Source: a virus
Virus record (IMG/VR): IMGVR_UViG_3300028653_000025
Coordinates: 1-48,364 of that record
Reading direction: 5' to 3' (one strand)
DNA length: 48,364 bases
Notes under the pieces: model-generated
The model's input: the letters and a program-made list of their open reading frames with translations, nothing else
Told to the model about the DNA's origin: nothing
The model's database searches: none
Shown here: positions 1 through 6,670 of the stretch, piece after piece
Layout: every line of letters begins with the position of its first letter
How positions within the stretch are numbered: the first letter of the stretch is position 1
Made by a program: the position numbers and the translations under genes

Positions 1-100
1 CCATAGAGAGCATCAGCAGCATCAGCAGCTCGTGCAGCAGCAGCATCAGCAGCAGCAGCATCAGCAGCTCGTGCAGCAGCAGCATCAGCATCAGCAGCAG
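1..100. repeat. Terminal direct repeat, left copy
   Basis: These bases are identical to 48195-48294. After base 100 the two copies diverge: the left continues with ctcgtg, the right with further cag units. A repeat shared by both ends of a phage-length contig suggests a circular or terminally redundant molecule. Because the repeat lies inside a longer trinucleotide array, the exact closure and copy number are uncertain. Confidence 0.9.
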
Positions 101-767
101 CTCGTGCAGCAGCAGCATCAGCAGCAGCAGCATCAGCAGCTCGTGCAGCAGCAGCATCAGCATCAGCAGCAGCTCGTGCTTCCGAGCGCGGCCGCACAAT
201 GCGGACCGCGCTCGGAAGCACTCGCCTGGATCGCATGTATGGGGCAATCCTGCGTGACCATTCCTCGACGTGCAGCGTGATCTCCTCGTCGGTAACGCGC
301 CGCGATGGCTTGAGCCACGCGATCTGTTTCCACGTCGCCATCTCGTCGCGCACTTGCTTTGTGCGCTCGCCAATTACCGTCACGAGGTCGGCGCCGAAAA
401 CCTGCGCATGGGTGAGTTCCTCGGCGACGAATACGCGGCGGCACCGCACCTTAGACATTGGCTCGGGCAAAAGCGCCTCGAGCGATTCCGGTGCGGGCCA
501 GCACACGTCTCGACCCTCGACGACGAGATGGAAAAACGACCACGGGCGCATGTTTGTTCCGTCGAGCCCGCGTGAGGAGACACAGGCTAGGTGCCCCGTT
601 GGCCCGGCGTGAATGCCTCGCGCGCACTGACCGCCAGCAATGGCGTTGGGCGCGTCGGGTACCTCGATCCACTTACCGACGTTGGCGCGGTAGTCTATTT
701 CGCCGTTATTGTAGAAGCTCTTACCGTCGCTGCGTGCTGCTTTGATCAGTGAATAGGTCGTGTCCAT
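1..767 (-). CDS. Ala/Arg/Asp-repeat protein, N-terminal part (runs off the left edge)
   Basis: The ATG at 767 follows a GGAGAG ribosome site. The frame stays open to base 1, giving about 255 residues with no stop. Residues 1 to about 195 are a non-repetitive domain containing W-I-E-V-P, Q-C-A-R-G-I-H and an R-V-F-V-A-E-E-L segment. That layout recalls phage proteins with a W-x-E-V-P...C-x-x-G-x-H core, but I cannot name the family. From about position 196 the protein becomes AR-AAAD-AD-type repeats. The same frame continues at 48364-48002 when the 100-bp terminal repeats are overlaid, so the two window-edge fragments are one gene. It sits in the leftward operon after the SSB-like gene, with a 135-bp gap, and is translationally coupled to the gene starting at 48005. 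Function unknown. Confidence 0.75.
   Translation of the reverse strand, partial: MDTTYSLIKAARSDGKSFYNNGEIDYRANVGKWIEVPDAPNAIAGGQCARGIHAGPTGHLACVSSRGLDGTNMRPWSFFHLVVEGRDVCWPAPESLEALLPEPMSKVRCRRVFVAEELTHAQVFGADLVTVIGERTKQVRDEMATWKQIAWLKPSRRVTDEEITLHVEEWSRRIAPYMRSRRVLPSAVRIVRPRSEARAAADADAAAARAADAAAADAAAARAAADADAAAARAADAAAADAAAARAADAADALY
29..172. repeat. 72-bp higher-order tandem repeat, two copies
   Basis: The hexamer ctcgtg recurs at 29, 68, 101, 140 and 173, with spacings 39, 33, 39, 33. This gives two copies of a 72-bp unit (29-100 and 101-172) built from cag/cat triplets. On the minus strand in the coding frame it encodes Ala-Arg-Asp repeats. Such arrays expand and contract by slippage and explain why the assembly broke here. 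Confidence 0.85.
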
Positions 768-902
768 TATCTTTCTCTCCTCATAGCCGGCTACCACCGC
801 TCTGCGAGCGCATGGTGCCGGGTCGTTCAGTGCCCCGACTCGCGGCGTGCGGAGCCGCTGCAACGCCCGTGAGCGTCGGGAGGGTGCCGGGGCGGGCCAT
901 GG

Positions 903-1448
903 TTAAAACTGGTTATCCCAGGGCATCTTCTCGTCACTGTTACCCGGTGCGTTCGGGTGTGTGTCTCGAGCTGGCGCAACCTTCGGCGCTGGTTTCGCCG
1001 CTGGCTTGGGCGCTCCCTGGCGACTCGCAACGGCAGCGCCGCGCATCTTGGCAGCGAATGCTTTGCGCTGCGCATCGTCCATCGGAGCGTTCAGCATCGC
1101 CCCGCCGCCGGGCGCGTTGATGTACTTCACCTTAAGCGTAACCTTGCCGTTGAAATCATCGTCGACGAGAACGATTGAGACATCGCCGGTGCCGTCGATG
1201 CTCGACAGATCGTACAAATCGTCTCCGGTCCAGCCGCAGGTGCGAAGGTTGGCCATGGTGTACTGTTGTGCAGCGTCAGTGAAATACCCGTACCAGGTAA
1301 TTTGCTCCCCGGTAAGCTCGCCCTCGGTGACCTCAAAGCGAACAGCAACGCACTCTTTCGGCGGTGACTGGTCACCGCCCTTGGTGAACCCGAGGCCAGC
1401 GCTGATGGGCTTTGCGCGATACTTCCCAGCGATGAGTGAGTTAGACAT
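903..1448 (-). CDS. Single-stranded DNA-binding-like protein
   Basis: This 181-residue protein starts at ATG 1448 behind a GGAG site and overlaps the end of the Sak4-like gene by 8 bases. The N-terminal 120 residues look like an OB-type beta-rich domain. It is followed by a flexible Ala/Pro/Lys linker (about 143-165) and a short acidic-aromatic tail, D-E-K-M-P-W-D-N-Q-F. That order of folded domain, disordered linker and acidic tip is the hallmark of bacterial and phage SSB proteins, whose tip recruits partner enzymes. Phage recombination cassettes often pair such a protein (DUF669-type) with a RecA-like ATPase and a RecB-like nuclease, exactly as here. The assignment rests on architecture and neighbours, not on a strong motif. 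Confidence 0.65.
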   Translation of the reverse strand: MSNSLIAGKYRAKPISAGLGFTKGGDQSPPKECVAVRFEVTEGELTGEQITWYGYFTDAAQQYTMANLRTCGWTGDDLYDLSSIDGTGDVSIVLVDDDFNGKVTLKVKYINAPGGGAMLNAPMDDAQRKAFAAKMRGAAVASRQGAPKPAAKPAPKVAPARDTHPNAPGNSDEKMPWDNQF

Positions 1449-2451
1449 TGGTCGACTCCTTTTCTTTTGCCGACGCGAGGGCGGCTAATTTGTTGTGAAT
1501 GCGGGCGAGCTGCGCAGCGTCGCCAGCGGCTTTTTCGATTGAGGCGCGAACCTTCGGCGCAAGTACATCATCAGCCAGGATGGTAAGGTTAGACTCGATG
1601 GCCTCGACGAGTTTTTCTGGCGAGGATGGTTGACCGGCCTTGACCGCTTCCACGAAAGAATCCCAATCGAGCGGAAGCCGGTCGGGGAGATTGTAACGGT
1701 TGCCAGCGTCGAAAGCCGCTGATCGCGTCGTGAACAGCACCCGCTCTCCCGAGGAAATACCGCGAACCCGTTTCGTCCTTGCGTCCTTGTTGGCGAACTC
1801 CTCGAACTTGGCGAACAGAATTGCGTCGCACCATTCTTTGACTACGCCAGCCGCCTTGTTGTTGATCTTCAATTCGTAACGATCCCACCCTTCCGATTCG
1901 GGATCTTTGAATGCCTTGATCCAGGAATGGGCTAGCAAAATGACGTGCATTCCGCGTGCGTGCCGCAGTCGCTCTAGGTCGGCCAGGAAGATGCGCCACC
2001 CGTCAACGGCGGCGGCGAACCCGCGACCGTAACCGCCCCCTACTTCCTCCAGCGATTCGACTTTGTTCTTTTGGCAAATGTCACGCCAAAGCAGCGGCTC
2101 TAGCCAATCGAGGGTGTCAACGATCAGCGTTTTATAGTCGTGCTCGCCGACGGCGAGAGCACGAATGGCATCGAGCACGTCTTGCCATAGCCATCCATCG
2201 GGCGGTGCCGGAAAATGCGGAACGGCGCCGAGAGACTGCGGTATGCCGTCCTCGGGGCAAATAAAGATCGGCGACGGTGCCGACGCTGCAAATGTTGTCT
2301 TACCAATTTTTTCGACGCCGTGAACCAGGCAGCGCATTGGATCGCTGCGTGGGGTTCGAACGATACTTCCGATGGTCATGCGGGGCTGGTGAATTGGGGT
2401 AGGAGATTTTGCACCTGACCCATTGCCTTTTGTTGCCATTGTCATTGTCAT
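1441..2451 (-). CDS. Sak4-like RecA-fold ATPase (recombination/annealing)
   Basis: This protein of about 336 residues starts at ATG 2451 behind a strong AAGGAGGAGG site and has an ATGA overlap with the upstream nuclease gene. A Walker A motif G-V-E-K-I-G-K-T lies at about 45-52. A Walker B-type strand T-L-I-V-D-T-L-D lies at about 108-115, and a sensor-like H-V-I-L-L-A-H-S strand comes later. The size, the G-x4-GKT loop near residue 50 and the pairing with a RecB-like nuclease and an SSB-like protein fit the phage AAA_24/Sak4 family. That family stimulates single-strand annealing and homologous recombination. An in-frame extension upstream exists but lacks the ribosome site, so the shorter start is preferred. 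Confidence 0.8.
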   Translation of the reverse strand: MTMTMATKGNGSGAKSPTPIHQPRMTIGSIVRTPRSDPMRCLVHGVEKIGKTTFAASAPSPIFICPEDGIPQSLGAVPHFPAPPDGWLWQDVLDAIRALAVGEHDYKTLIVDTLDWLEPLLWRDICQKNKVESLEEVGGGYGRGFAAAVDGWRIFLADLERLRHARGMHVILLAHSWIKAFKDPESEGWDRYELKINNKAAGVVKEWCDAILFAKFEEFANKDARTKRVRGISSGERVLFTTRSAAFDAGNRYNLPDRLPLDWDSFVEAVKAGQPSSPEKLVEAIESNLTILADDVLAPKVRASIEKAAGDAAQLARIHNKLAALASAKEKESTNV

Positions 2452-3428
2452 GCTGCTACCTCCTCCTTCTTGAGCTGTAATAATTCGCCGTGAACCTGTC
2501 CCACTCGGCAAAACTTCTCTTCGTCGTCGAGCGATGCTTCGCCCGAGCACACCGGCCAGAACGCGCACACCTGGCCGTAGGCAATGCAGCTATCAACATT
2601 TCTCGGCCAGACATCACCGAGCTGCGACGCGCGGATCGAGTGCGCTACTTGCCAGGCGTCGGCCATAGCTTCGTGCATCTCGGCTTCGAGGCGCACAACT
2701 TCGCAGCGCGAGAAGTATTGCTCGGGTGCAGCGCCGATAGCTTCGCGCACTCGCGCGCCGTGCTCCTCGGGTGTTTCGTCGGCCTCGCGCTGGTTGGCGT
2801 ATGGCGTGCCGTCTTTTTTGTACTTGCGCGCTTCGAGGGCGGTAGCTTTGAGCGGTCGTTGACCCGGTTTGCTCAACACGTCGTACAAGCACCCGGCCAC
2901 GTCGTAGCCGAGCGCGCGAGCGCCTGCGTAATAAGTGCTTATCTGTGAATCGAGACGGAGACGCTTGAGGTAATCACTACCAGCACCCACCTCGCCGCTT
3001 GCTGTCTTGTGCTCCAGTATGAGCACTCGACCATCACGAGTGCGAACAACACCGTCGAGCTTGCCGGCTAGTAGCCACGTTTTCGACGGGTATCCCGTCG
3101 TCGGGTTGACCAATGGCGCGCGGAACTCCTTTTCAACTGCCAGCACCTCGAGCTGCTCTTCCTGCCAGCGATAATGGTATCCTTCGACCATCGCTTCGGC
3201 GCGCACCCGGTCGAATGGATCGGCTTCGCCGGCGAGTGCCGCCATGGCATTGGCGAGCCGGTCGTCTCCGGTCGCCAGGTGCCACGCTTCGAGTCCGTTG
3301 TGGATCAGCGATCCAAAGCGTAGTGGTTGCGCCTCTACTGCCGAGCGATACCCTTGCTCGTAGCGCAAGCGGTACAATCGCGCGCACCGTCGGTAGCACT
3401 TGGTGCTGCTGTTTGTGAGCAGCATCAT
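2448..3428 (-). CDS. RecB/Cas4-like PD-(D/E)XK exonuclease
   Basis: This protein of about 326 residues starts at the double ATG at 3428, overlapping the stop of the small membrane-protein gene. The N-terminus has the K-C-Y-R-R-C segment typical of RecB-family nucleases. The catalytic core is visible as L-A-G-K-L-D-G followed by V-L-I-L-E-H-K-T (the D...E-x-K motif). The C-terminus carries C-I-A-Y-G-Q-V-C-A-F-W-P-V-C, which together with an N-terminal Cys resembles the four-cysteine iron-sulfur clasp of Cas4/AddB-type nucleases. It probably resects DNA 5' ends to feed the adjacent Sak4-like and SSB-like proteins. The cluster is inferred from cysteine spacing only. Confidence 0.85.
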   Translation of the reverse strand: MMLLTNSSTKCYRRCARLYRLRYEQGYRSAVEAQPLRFGSLIHNGLEAWHLATGDDRLANAMAALAGEADPFDRVRAEAMVEGYHYRWQEEQLEVLAVEKEFRAPLVNPTTGYPSKTWLLAGKLDGVVRTRDGRVLILEHKTASGEVGAGSDYLKRLRLDSQISTYYAGARALGYDVAGCLYDVLSKPGQRPLKATALEARKYKKDGTPYANQREADETPEEHGARVREAIGAAPEQYFSRCEVVRLEAEMHEAMADAWQVAHSIRASQLGDVWPRNVDSCIAYGQVCAFWPVCSGEASLDDEEKFCRVGQVHGELLQLKKEEVAA

Positions 3429-3667
3429 CGCAGCACCCAAGCCAAACCCACCTGCATGCCAAGCACCGCCCCTGCGAGCGCAACGCCAATACCGATGGCC
3501 CAGGTTGTCCAGCGGCGAACCTGACGCACCTGGGGCGCGACTGGCGCGACCTGGCGCGGGATCGCTAGGTGCTCGGTCTGCGGGCAACGATCCAGCATTC
3601 GACCTGCGAGAGCTCGGCACTGGTGTAGCTGGCGGCGCTCCGCGTGAACTAGCAAATGGTCATACAT
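3425..3667 (-). CDS. Small single-pass membrane protein
   Basis: This 80-residue product overlaps the upstream zinc-ribbon gene by 8 bases and the nuclease start by 4. The first 50 residues are hydrophilic with several His, Arg and Cys. The last 25 form one hydrophobic helix (W-A-I-G-I-G-V-A-L-A-G-A-V-L-G). An N-in or N-out single-pass protein is likely. Its role in an early operon is unknown; exclusion or host-takeover functions are possible but unsupported. Confidence 0.6.
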   Translation of the reverse strand: MYDHLLVHAERRQLHQCRALAGRMLDRCPQTEHLAIPRQVAPVAPQVRQVRRWTTWAIGIGVALAGAVLGMQVGLAWVLR

Positions 3668-3851
3668 TGGTCACCCCGAGGTACGTCAAACACGACAAGC
3701 ACACGTTGCCGCTGGTCTTGAGCGCTCCGCAGCGAGGGCAGCGAGCCAGCGCATCAACTGCCCGTTGCTCCTCTAACTCCTCCGCGTACTCGGTGCGCTG
3801 CTCAATATCGGTGATGGCGTCGAGGGTGTTCAGGGTGCGCGCGCTGGTCAT
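3660..3851 (-). CDS. Small zinc-ribbon protein
   Basis: This 63-residue protein starts at ATG 3851 in an ATGA overlap with its upstream neighbour. The C-terminal half carries C-P-R-C and C-L-S-C pairs 12 residues apart, a classic zinc-ribbon arrangement. The N-terminal half is acidic and helical. It probably contacts nucleic acid or a host protein, but no specific family is recognised. Confidence 0.65.
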   Translation of the reverse strand: MTSARTLNTLDAITDIEQRTEYAEELEEQRAVDALARCPRCGALKTSGNVCLSCLTYLGVTNV

Positions 3852-4123
3852 AGCGCACCTTCAGCGACGAGCGCCGTCAGCTCCGAATCGTAGCGCTCAC
3901 CCTCGGCGAAGCAGGCGCGACACCACAGATAGCCATCCGCTTCCTGGCCGTCGGTAGCGTCGGCATTGCAGCCGGGGCAGCGAGGCGTCTCGTCCTCCTC
4001 GATAGCGGGCAGCTCGCCGCGCTGCGGTGAGTAGCGATAGAGCCACGTCTCGGGCTCGGCGTTGTCGTATGCGAGTTGGGCGCTGCGCATGCTGATCCCG
4101 TGGCCGCGCATTAGTTCACCCAC
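3848..4123 (-). CDS. Small zinc-finger protein
   Basis: This 91-residue protein has C-P-G-C and C-R-A-C pairs at about residues 49-52 and 68-71 within an acidic context. It belongs to the run of small, tightly overlapping early genes downstream of the left operator. The start at 4123 lies inside the previous gene; ATG 4108 is an alternative. Function unknown. Confidence 0.6.
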   Translation of the reverse strand: MGELMRGHGISMRSAQLAYDNAEPETWLYRYSPQRGELPAIEEDETPRCPGCNADATDGQEADGYLWCRACFAEGERYDSELTALVAEGAL

Positions 4124-4302
4124 CGCGCTTGCGCCGGTGAGTCAGCGACGGGGGCGACGATCCTCTTGAGCGCCCTATTCGCGATCATCGCAGCCTCGTA
4201 CCTGTCGCGCCACTCGTCGCGCTCGCGACTCACATCGGCCAGCTGCTGCGCTAATAAATAGCGGGTATTACCGTCGCTGAATATCCTGCGTAACCAATTC
4301 AT
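4111..4302 (-). CDS. First gene of the leftward operon, small basic helical protein
   Basis: The ATG at 4302 is preceded by GAGGAGGGG, one of the strongest ribosome sites in the window, which decides this start over upstream in-frame codons. The 63-residue product begins M-N-W-L-R-R-I-F and is mostly charged helix (S-R-E-R-D-E-W-R-D-R-Y), with no recognised domain. It is the first gene after the left operator cluster. Its position resembles the small takeover genes that open early phage operons. Confidence 0.65.
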   Translation of the reverse strand: MNWLRRIFSDGNTRYLLAQQLADVSRERDEWRDRYEAAMIANRALKRIVAPVADSPAQARWVN

Positions 4303-4319
4303 GGCTCCCCTCCTCGTTT

Positions 4320-4350
4320 GTTCCGCACTGCCGCACTGCCGCACTGGAAC
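4320..4350 (-). repeat. Three tandem 8-mers inside a hairpin, leader of the leftward operon
   Basis: CCGCACTG is repeated three times without a gap (4323-4330, 4331-4338, 4339-4346). The block is closed by GTTCC (4320-4324) and GGAAC (4346-4350), which can pair as a short stem. It lies 18 bases upstream of the first start codon of the leftward operon, in its presumed untranslated leader. A protein-binding RNA element or an antitermination-type site is possible; this is inference. Confidence 0.55.
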
Positions 4351-4515
4351 CACCCCTCGACGCCCTGCACCCTCGGATACCCCTGGCCGACTCACCTGAA
4401 AGCCTCGCCCACGTCGCCGTGGGGTGAGAAGTCGGCTCTGGCCTGGTCTGCTCTATGCGTCTAGCGCGGCGAGCAGGGGCGTTGGTCGGGGTAGCGGTTG
4501 GTTCGTAGGTAGACT

Positions 4516-4580
4516 TTGCGTCAACGCAACAAAGAAGTCAATATATTTTTGCGTGCACGCAACAAAAGGGACCAACGCAA
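4516..4580. promoter_or_regulatory. Left operator cluster
   Basis: Two perfect 14-bp palindromes with six-base arms lie at 4516-4529 (TTGCGTCAACGCAA) and 4549-4562 (TTGCGTGCACGCAA). A half-site ACGCAA lies at 4575-4580. AT-rich sequence between them could hold promoters on either strand. The same motif recurs between the repressor and the Cro-like gene. By analogy with lambda OL, this cluster would control the leftward operon and possibly the receiver gene at 4655. Confidence 0.8.
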
Positions 4581-4654
4581 GCAGAGTCAGCCGATCCGTC
4601 GCCCCCCATCTCCCCCGTGATACTCCGTGCCAGAAATGCACGGAGGCTACGGAA

Positions 4655-5044
4655 ATGCCCGCCTTGGTAATTGATGACGAAACGCTTTGCAGGCGCACCC
4701 TGCGCCACATCCTCGACGGCGAGACTCGCACCGAGGCAACTATTCTCGACGGCCTTGCAGAGGCGCTGGTGTGCCAGCCCAGCTTGATTATCCTCGACGT
4801 GGCCTTCCCTGGCGATCGCTACGCCGGGCTACGCGCTCTGCCGAAGTTTCGAACTGCTGCGCCGCTGGCTAAGATTGTGGTGCTCACGGGGAATTACAGC
4901 GAAAAAGTTGTGGAGTGGGCGCTGCGGGACGGCGCTTCTATTTGTGCGTCGAAGGATGCTCCGGCGGATGAACTGGCAGATCTGTTTCTTGAGATACGCT
5001 CGCGCGCTCCCGTGCGGTCTTACGTTTGCGAGACCCTGCAATAA
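4655..5044 (+). CDS. Stand-alone CheY-like receiver-domain protein
   Basis: The ATG at 4655 follows CGGAGG by 8 bases. The 129-residue product is a single response-regulator receiver domain with every conserved site. The acidic pair is D7-D8, the phosphoacceptor is D48 in L-I-I-L-D-V, the switch Thr is T78 in V-V-L-T-G, and the Lys is K100 in A-S-K-D. No output domain follows. It lies between the two operator clusters and converges on the repressor gene, overlapping its 3' end by 107 bases. Phage CheY-like proteins are uncommon. Its position suggests that phosphorylation-state sensing could feed into lysogeny control or act on host signalling, but that is inference. Confidence 0.75.
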   Translation: MPALVIDDETLCRRTLRHILDGETRTEATILDGLAEALVCQPSLIILDVAFPGDRYAGLRALPKFRTAAPLAKIVVLTGNYSEKVVEWALRDGASICASKDAPADELADLFLEIRSRAPVRSYVCETLQ

Positions 5045-5468
5045 GCTTCTCGCCGTCTGGAGTGCCAATCATTAGCGGAAGGGGAGCGGCCTGCCTGCCC
5101 TTGAGGAAGCCGCACAGGAGGCCTACGGCCTCGGACTGCGTATCGGGTGGAAGATCAGCCATGGCGGCTACGGCCTTGGAAACGCGAGGGCCGAACGCTT
5201 CTTGTATTTCTATTTGGACAAGCTCCTTGAAGCTTTCTGCTTCGTCGAGATCGAGCAAGTGAGCCCACGACACGCCCAATACACGGCAAACCTTGATGAG
5301 ATTCTCTCCGTCTGGAACCACCCCGTGGAGCCAGCGAGTGACCTGCGCTCCGTTTGCTCCGACCGCCTTAGCAAGACGGTCCTGTCTTCCCCGCGGCTCT
5401 CCGAAGCGCTTCTTGATCGCCCTGTCTAGTCTTTCGCCGTTCATTCGCAGTTCCGATCCGCGAGCCAT
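4938..5468 (-). CDS. CI-type phage repressor (XRE-family HTH)
   Basis: This 176-residue protein has an N-terminal XRE-type helix-turn-helix at about 22-70, including D-R-L-A-K-A-V-G and Q-V-T-R-W-L-H-G, followed by G-V-S-W-A-H-L-L-D-L. The C-terminal half is helical and then a basic, disordered tail. No LexA-type peptidase signature is visible, so prophage induction may not be by RecA-stimulated self-cleavage. It is transcribed away from the Cro-like gene, with the right operator cluster between them (5478-5551). It therefore very likely binds TTGCGTnnACGCAA and represses both early operons and itself. Confidence 0.8.
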   Translation of the reverse strand: MARGSELRMNGERLDRAIKKRFGEPRGRQDRLAKAVGANGAQVTRWLHGVVPDGENLIKVCRVLGVSWAHLLDLDEAESFKELVQIEIQEAFGPRVSKAVAAMADLPPDTQSEAVGLLCGFLKGRQAAPLPLMIGTPDGEKLIAGSRKRKTARERASVSQETDLPVHPPEHPSTHK

Positions 5469-5477
5469 ACCAATATC

Positions 5478-5551
5478 TTCGCACGCAAAGGGTGCGAATT
5501 TATCTTGCGTGTATGCAAAAAAGAGTTGACGCCGAACTTGCGTTGACGCAA
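5478..5551. promoter_or_regulatory. Right operator cluster between repressor and Cro-like genes
   Basis: TTGCGTTGACGCAA (5538-5551) has perfect arms. TTGCGTGTATGCAA (5505-5518) has one mismatch. A third, more widely spaced inverted pair TTCGCA...TGCGAA spans 5478-5498 and overlaps an ACGCAA half-site. The cluster separates the divergent repressor and Cro-like genes, as OR does in lambda, and shares its 14-bp motif with 4516-4562. Confidence 0.85.
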
Positions 5552-5554
5552 TAT
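5526..5554 (+). promoter_or_regulatory. Probable rightward early promoter
   Basis: TTGACG (5526-5531) followed by 17 bases and CAATAT (5549-5554) makes a plausible sigma70-type promoter. The perfect operator 5538-5551 fills its spacer, so repressor binding would block it. The -10 match is only partial. Confidence 0.45.
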
Positions 5555-5560
5555 CACGGC

Positions 5561-5845
5561 ATGAAGATATGTTTTGTGTTTGAACGCGGGGCGACGCCCA
5601 AAGAAGTAGCCGACGCCGCTGGCGTAGACTTGAGCACGGCCTATCGATGGAAGCAGGGGAAAGACCCCGAATCCACGCACGTGGCTCGGCTGTTCAGCGC
5701 TGGGCTTCTGACGGTTCAGGATCTTCGCGCTGCCGGTGAGATGGACTCCCCCGTCACCGTCACCGAAACCACGGCCCCTGACGCCCCAGTCATCACCCCG
5801 ACCCCGAGCACCCCGAGCGACAGCGATACAGGTAAGGCGGCGTGA
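5561..5845 (+). CDS. Cro-like HTH regulator
   Basis: This 94-residue protein starts at ATG 5561, just after the right operators; in-frame codons further upstream would run through the operators. It contains a helix-turn-helix, T-P-K-E-V-A-D-A-A-G-V-D-L-S-T-A-Y-R-W-K, followed by a Thr/Pro-rich, probably unfolded tail. Divergent orientation from the repressor and first position in the rightward operon fit a Cro-type antagonist. No strong ribosome site precedes it. Confidence 0.7.
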   Translation: MKICFVFERGATPKEVADAAGVDLSTAYRWKQGKDPESTHVARLFSAGLLTVQDLRAAGEMDSPVTVTETTAPDAPVITPTPSTPSDSDTGKAA

Positions 5846-5872
5846 GCTTAGCCCAACACATAGGAGAACGTC

Positions 5873-6217
5873 ATGAGCGACGAGGTGAACGTGCAAGTCT
5901 CTCCCGAGCAGGTGGCAACCGTGATCAACCAGGCCGTGCAGGAAGCGCTTGCGAACAGGACTCGCGAAGAGCGGGCCGTTCGCTTCTATACCTCCCCCCA
6001 GCCATCCGTCGCAAAGTGCGAGGCGAAGGCGGGCTTTTGGTACAAAAACGCCGATCAAATGGCGGATGCCGCGCGTTTCCTGGCGTCGCAAAAACACGTC
6101 ACAGAATTTTCGATCTCCGAGGACAAGATCATTGTCGAGGTCGATCTCGCGGAAATGCTGAAGCCGATGTTCAAAGAATTGCAGCGGGCGGTGCGGTCGA
6201 TTCACTCCGGGGGTTAG
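5873..6217 (+). CDS. Early protein of unknown function
   Basis: This 114-residue protein starts at ATG 5873 after AGGAGAACGTC. It has a helical N-terminus (Q-V-A-T-V-I-N-Q-A-V-Q-E-A-L) and a mixed alpha/beta second half ending in an amphipathic helix. No known family is recognised. It is the second gene of the rightward operon and its stop overlaps the stop of the opposing gene at 6214. Confidence 0.65.
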   Translation: MSDEVNVQVSPEQVATVINQAVQEALANRTREERAVRFYTSPQPSVAKCEAKAGFWYKNADQMADAARFLASQKHVTEFSISEDKIIVEVDLAEMLKPMFKELQRAVRSIHSGG

Positions 6218-6558
6218 GTACTCTTCATGTTCCTCCGCGCCTCTCTGTATTTTACAGGGGATTTCGCATCTCGTTTTTCGGCGTCGACGAGCTTCTTTTT
6301 TGTTTCTTGGATCTTCTCTTCGACGGAAATGACCAACGCCATCAATCCTCCGTAGTTTGCACACGCTCGCCGCGCGTCGGGAGAATTGGGATTTGCGCGA
6401 AGCTCGTCGGTCATGGCTTTCTCGGCCTCCTCCATTCTCTCCGCAGCCTCTTTGAGATTTTCTTCTGTGTCTTTCAGCCCTTTTTGCGTTGCCCAGAGCG
6501 CAAGCCTCGCGTCTGCAATCTCCTTGATCGCTGCGTCCAGTTTGTTCAGGTCGCTCAT
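6214..6558 (-). CDS. Coiled-coil protein on the opposing strand
   Basis: This 114-residue, highly charged protein has heptad-like helices throughout (K-D-T-E-E-N-L-K-E-A-A-E-R-M-E-E-A-E). The AAGGAGA site 9 bases ahead of ATG 6558 supports real translation although the gene faces against the rightward operon. It converges on the gene ending at 6217 with a 4-base overlap. An opposing gene inside an early operon may be expressed in the lysogen; function unknown. Confidence 0.65.
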   Translation of the reverse strand: MSDLNKLDAAIKEIADARLALWATQKGLKDTEENLKEAAERMEEAEKAMTDELRANPNSPDARRACANYGGLMALVISVEEKIQETKKKLVDAEKRDAKSPVKYREARRNMKST

Positions 6559-6670
6559 GTTGGTCTCCTTGGTTGCCCGACCGCGAGGCTAGCATGAGCG
6601 ACCGCTTTCCGCGCAGCACTCGCTGTAGCACCGCCTCGACTCTCTACCCAACCCTCGGAGACTGACCACC

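Noticed and set aside
32-280. Gln/His-rich plus-strand frame and Leu-rich minus-strand frames in the terminal cag/cat arrays
   Set aside because: They are other readings of the same triplet repeat. Only the Ala/Arg/Asp minus-strand frame has a ribosome site, unique flanking domains and continuity across both window edges.
5441-6631. 396-residue minus-strand open frame
   Set aside because: It runs antisense through the Cro-like gene and the right operators, is very Arg/His-rich, and lies in the shadow of better supported genes on both strands.
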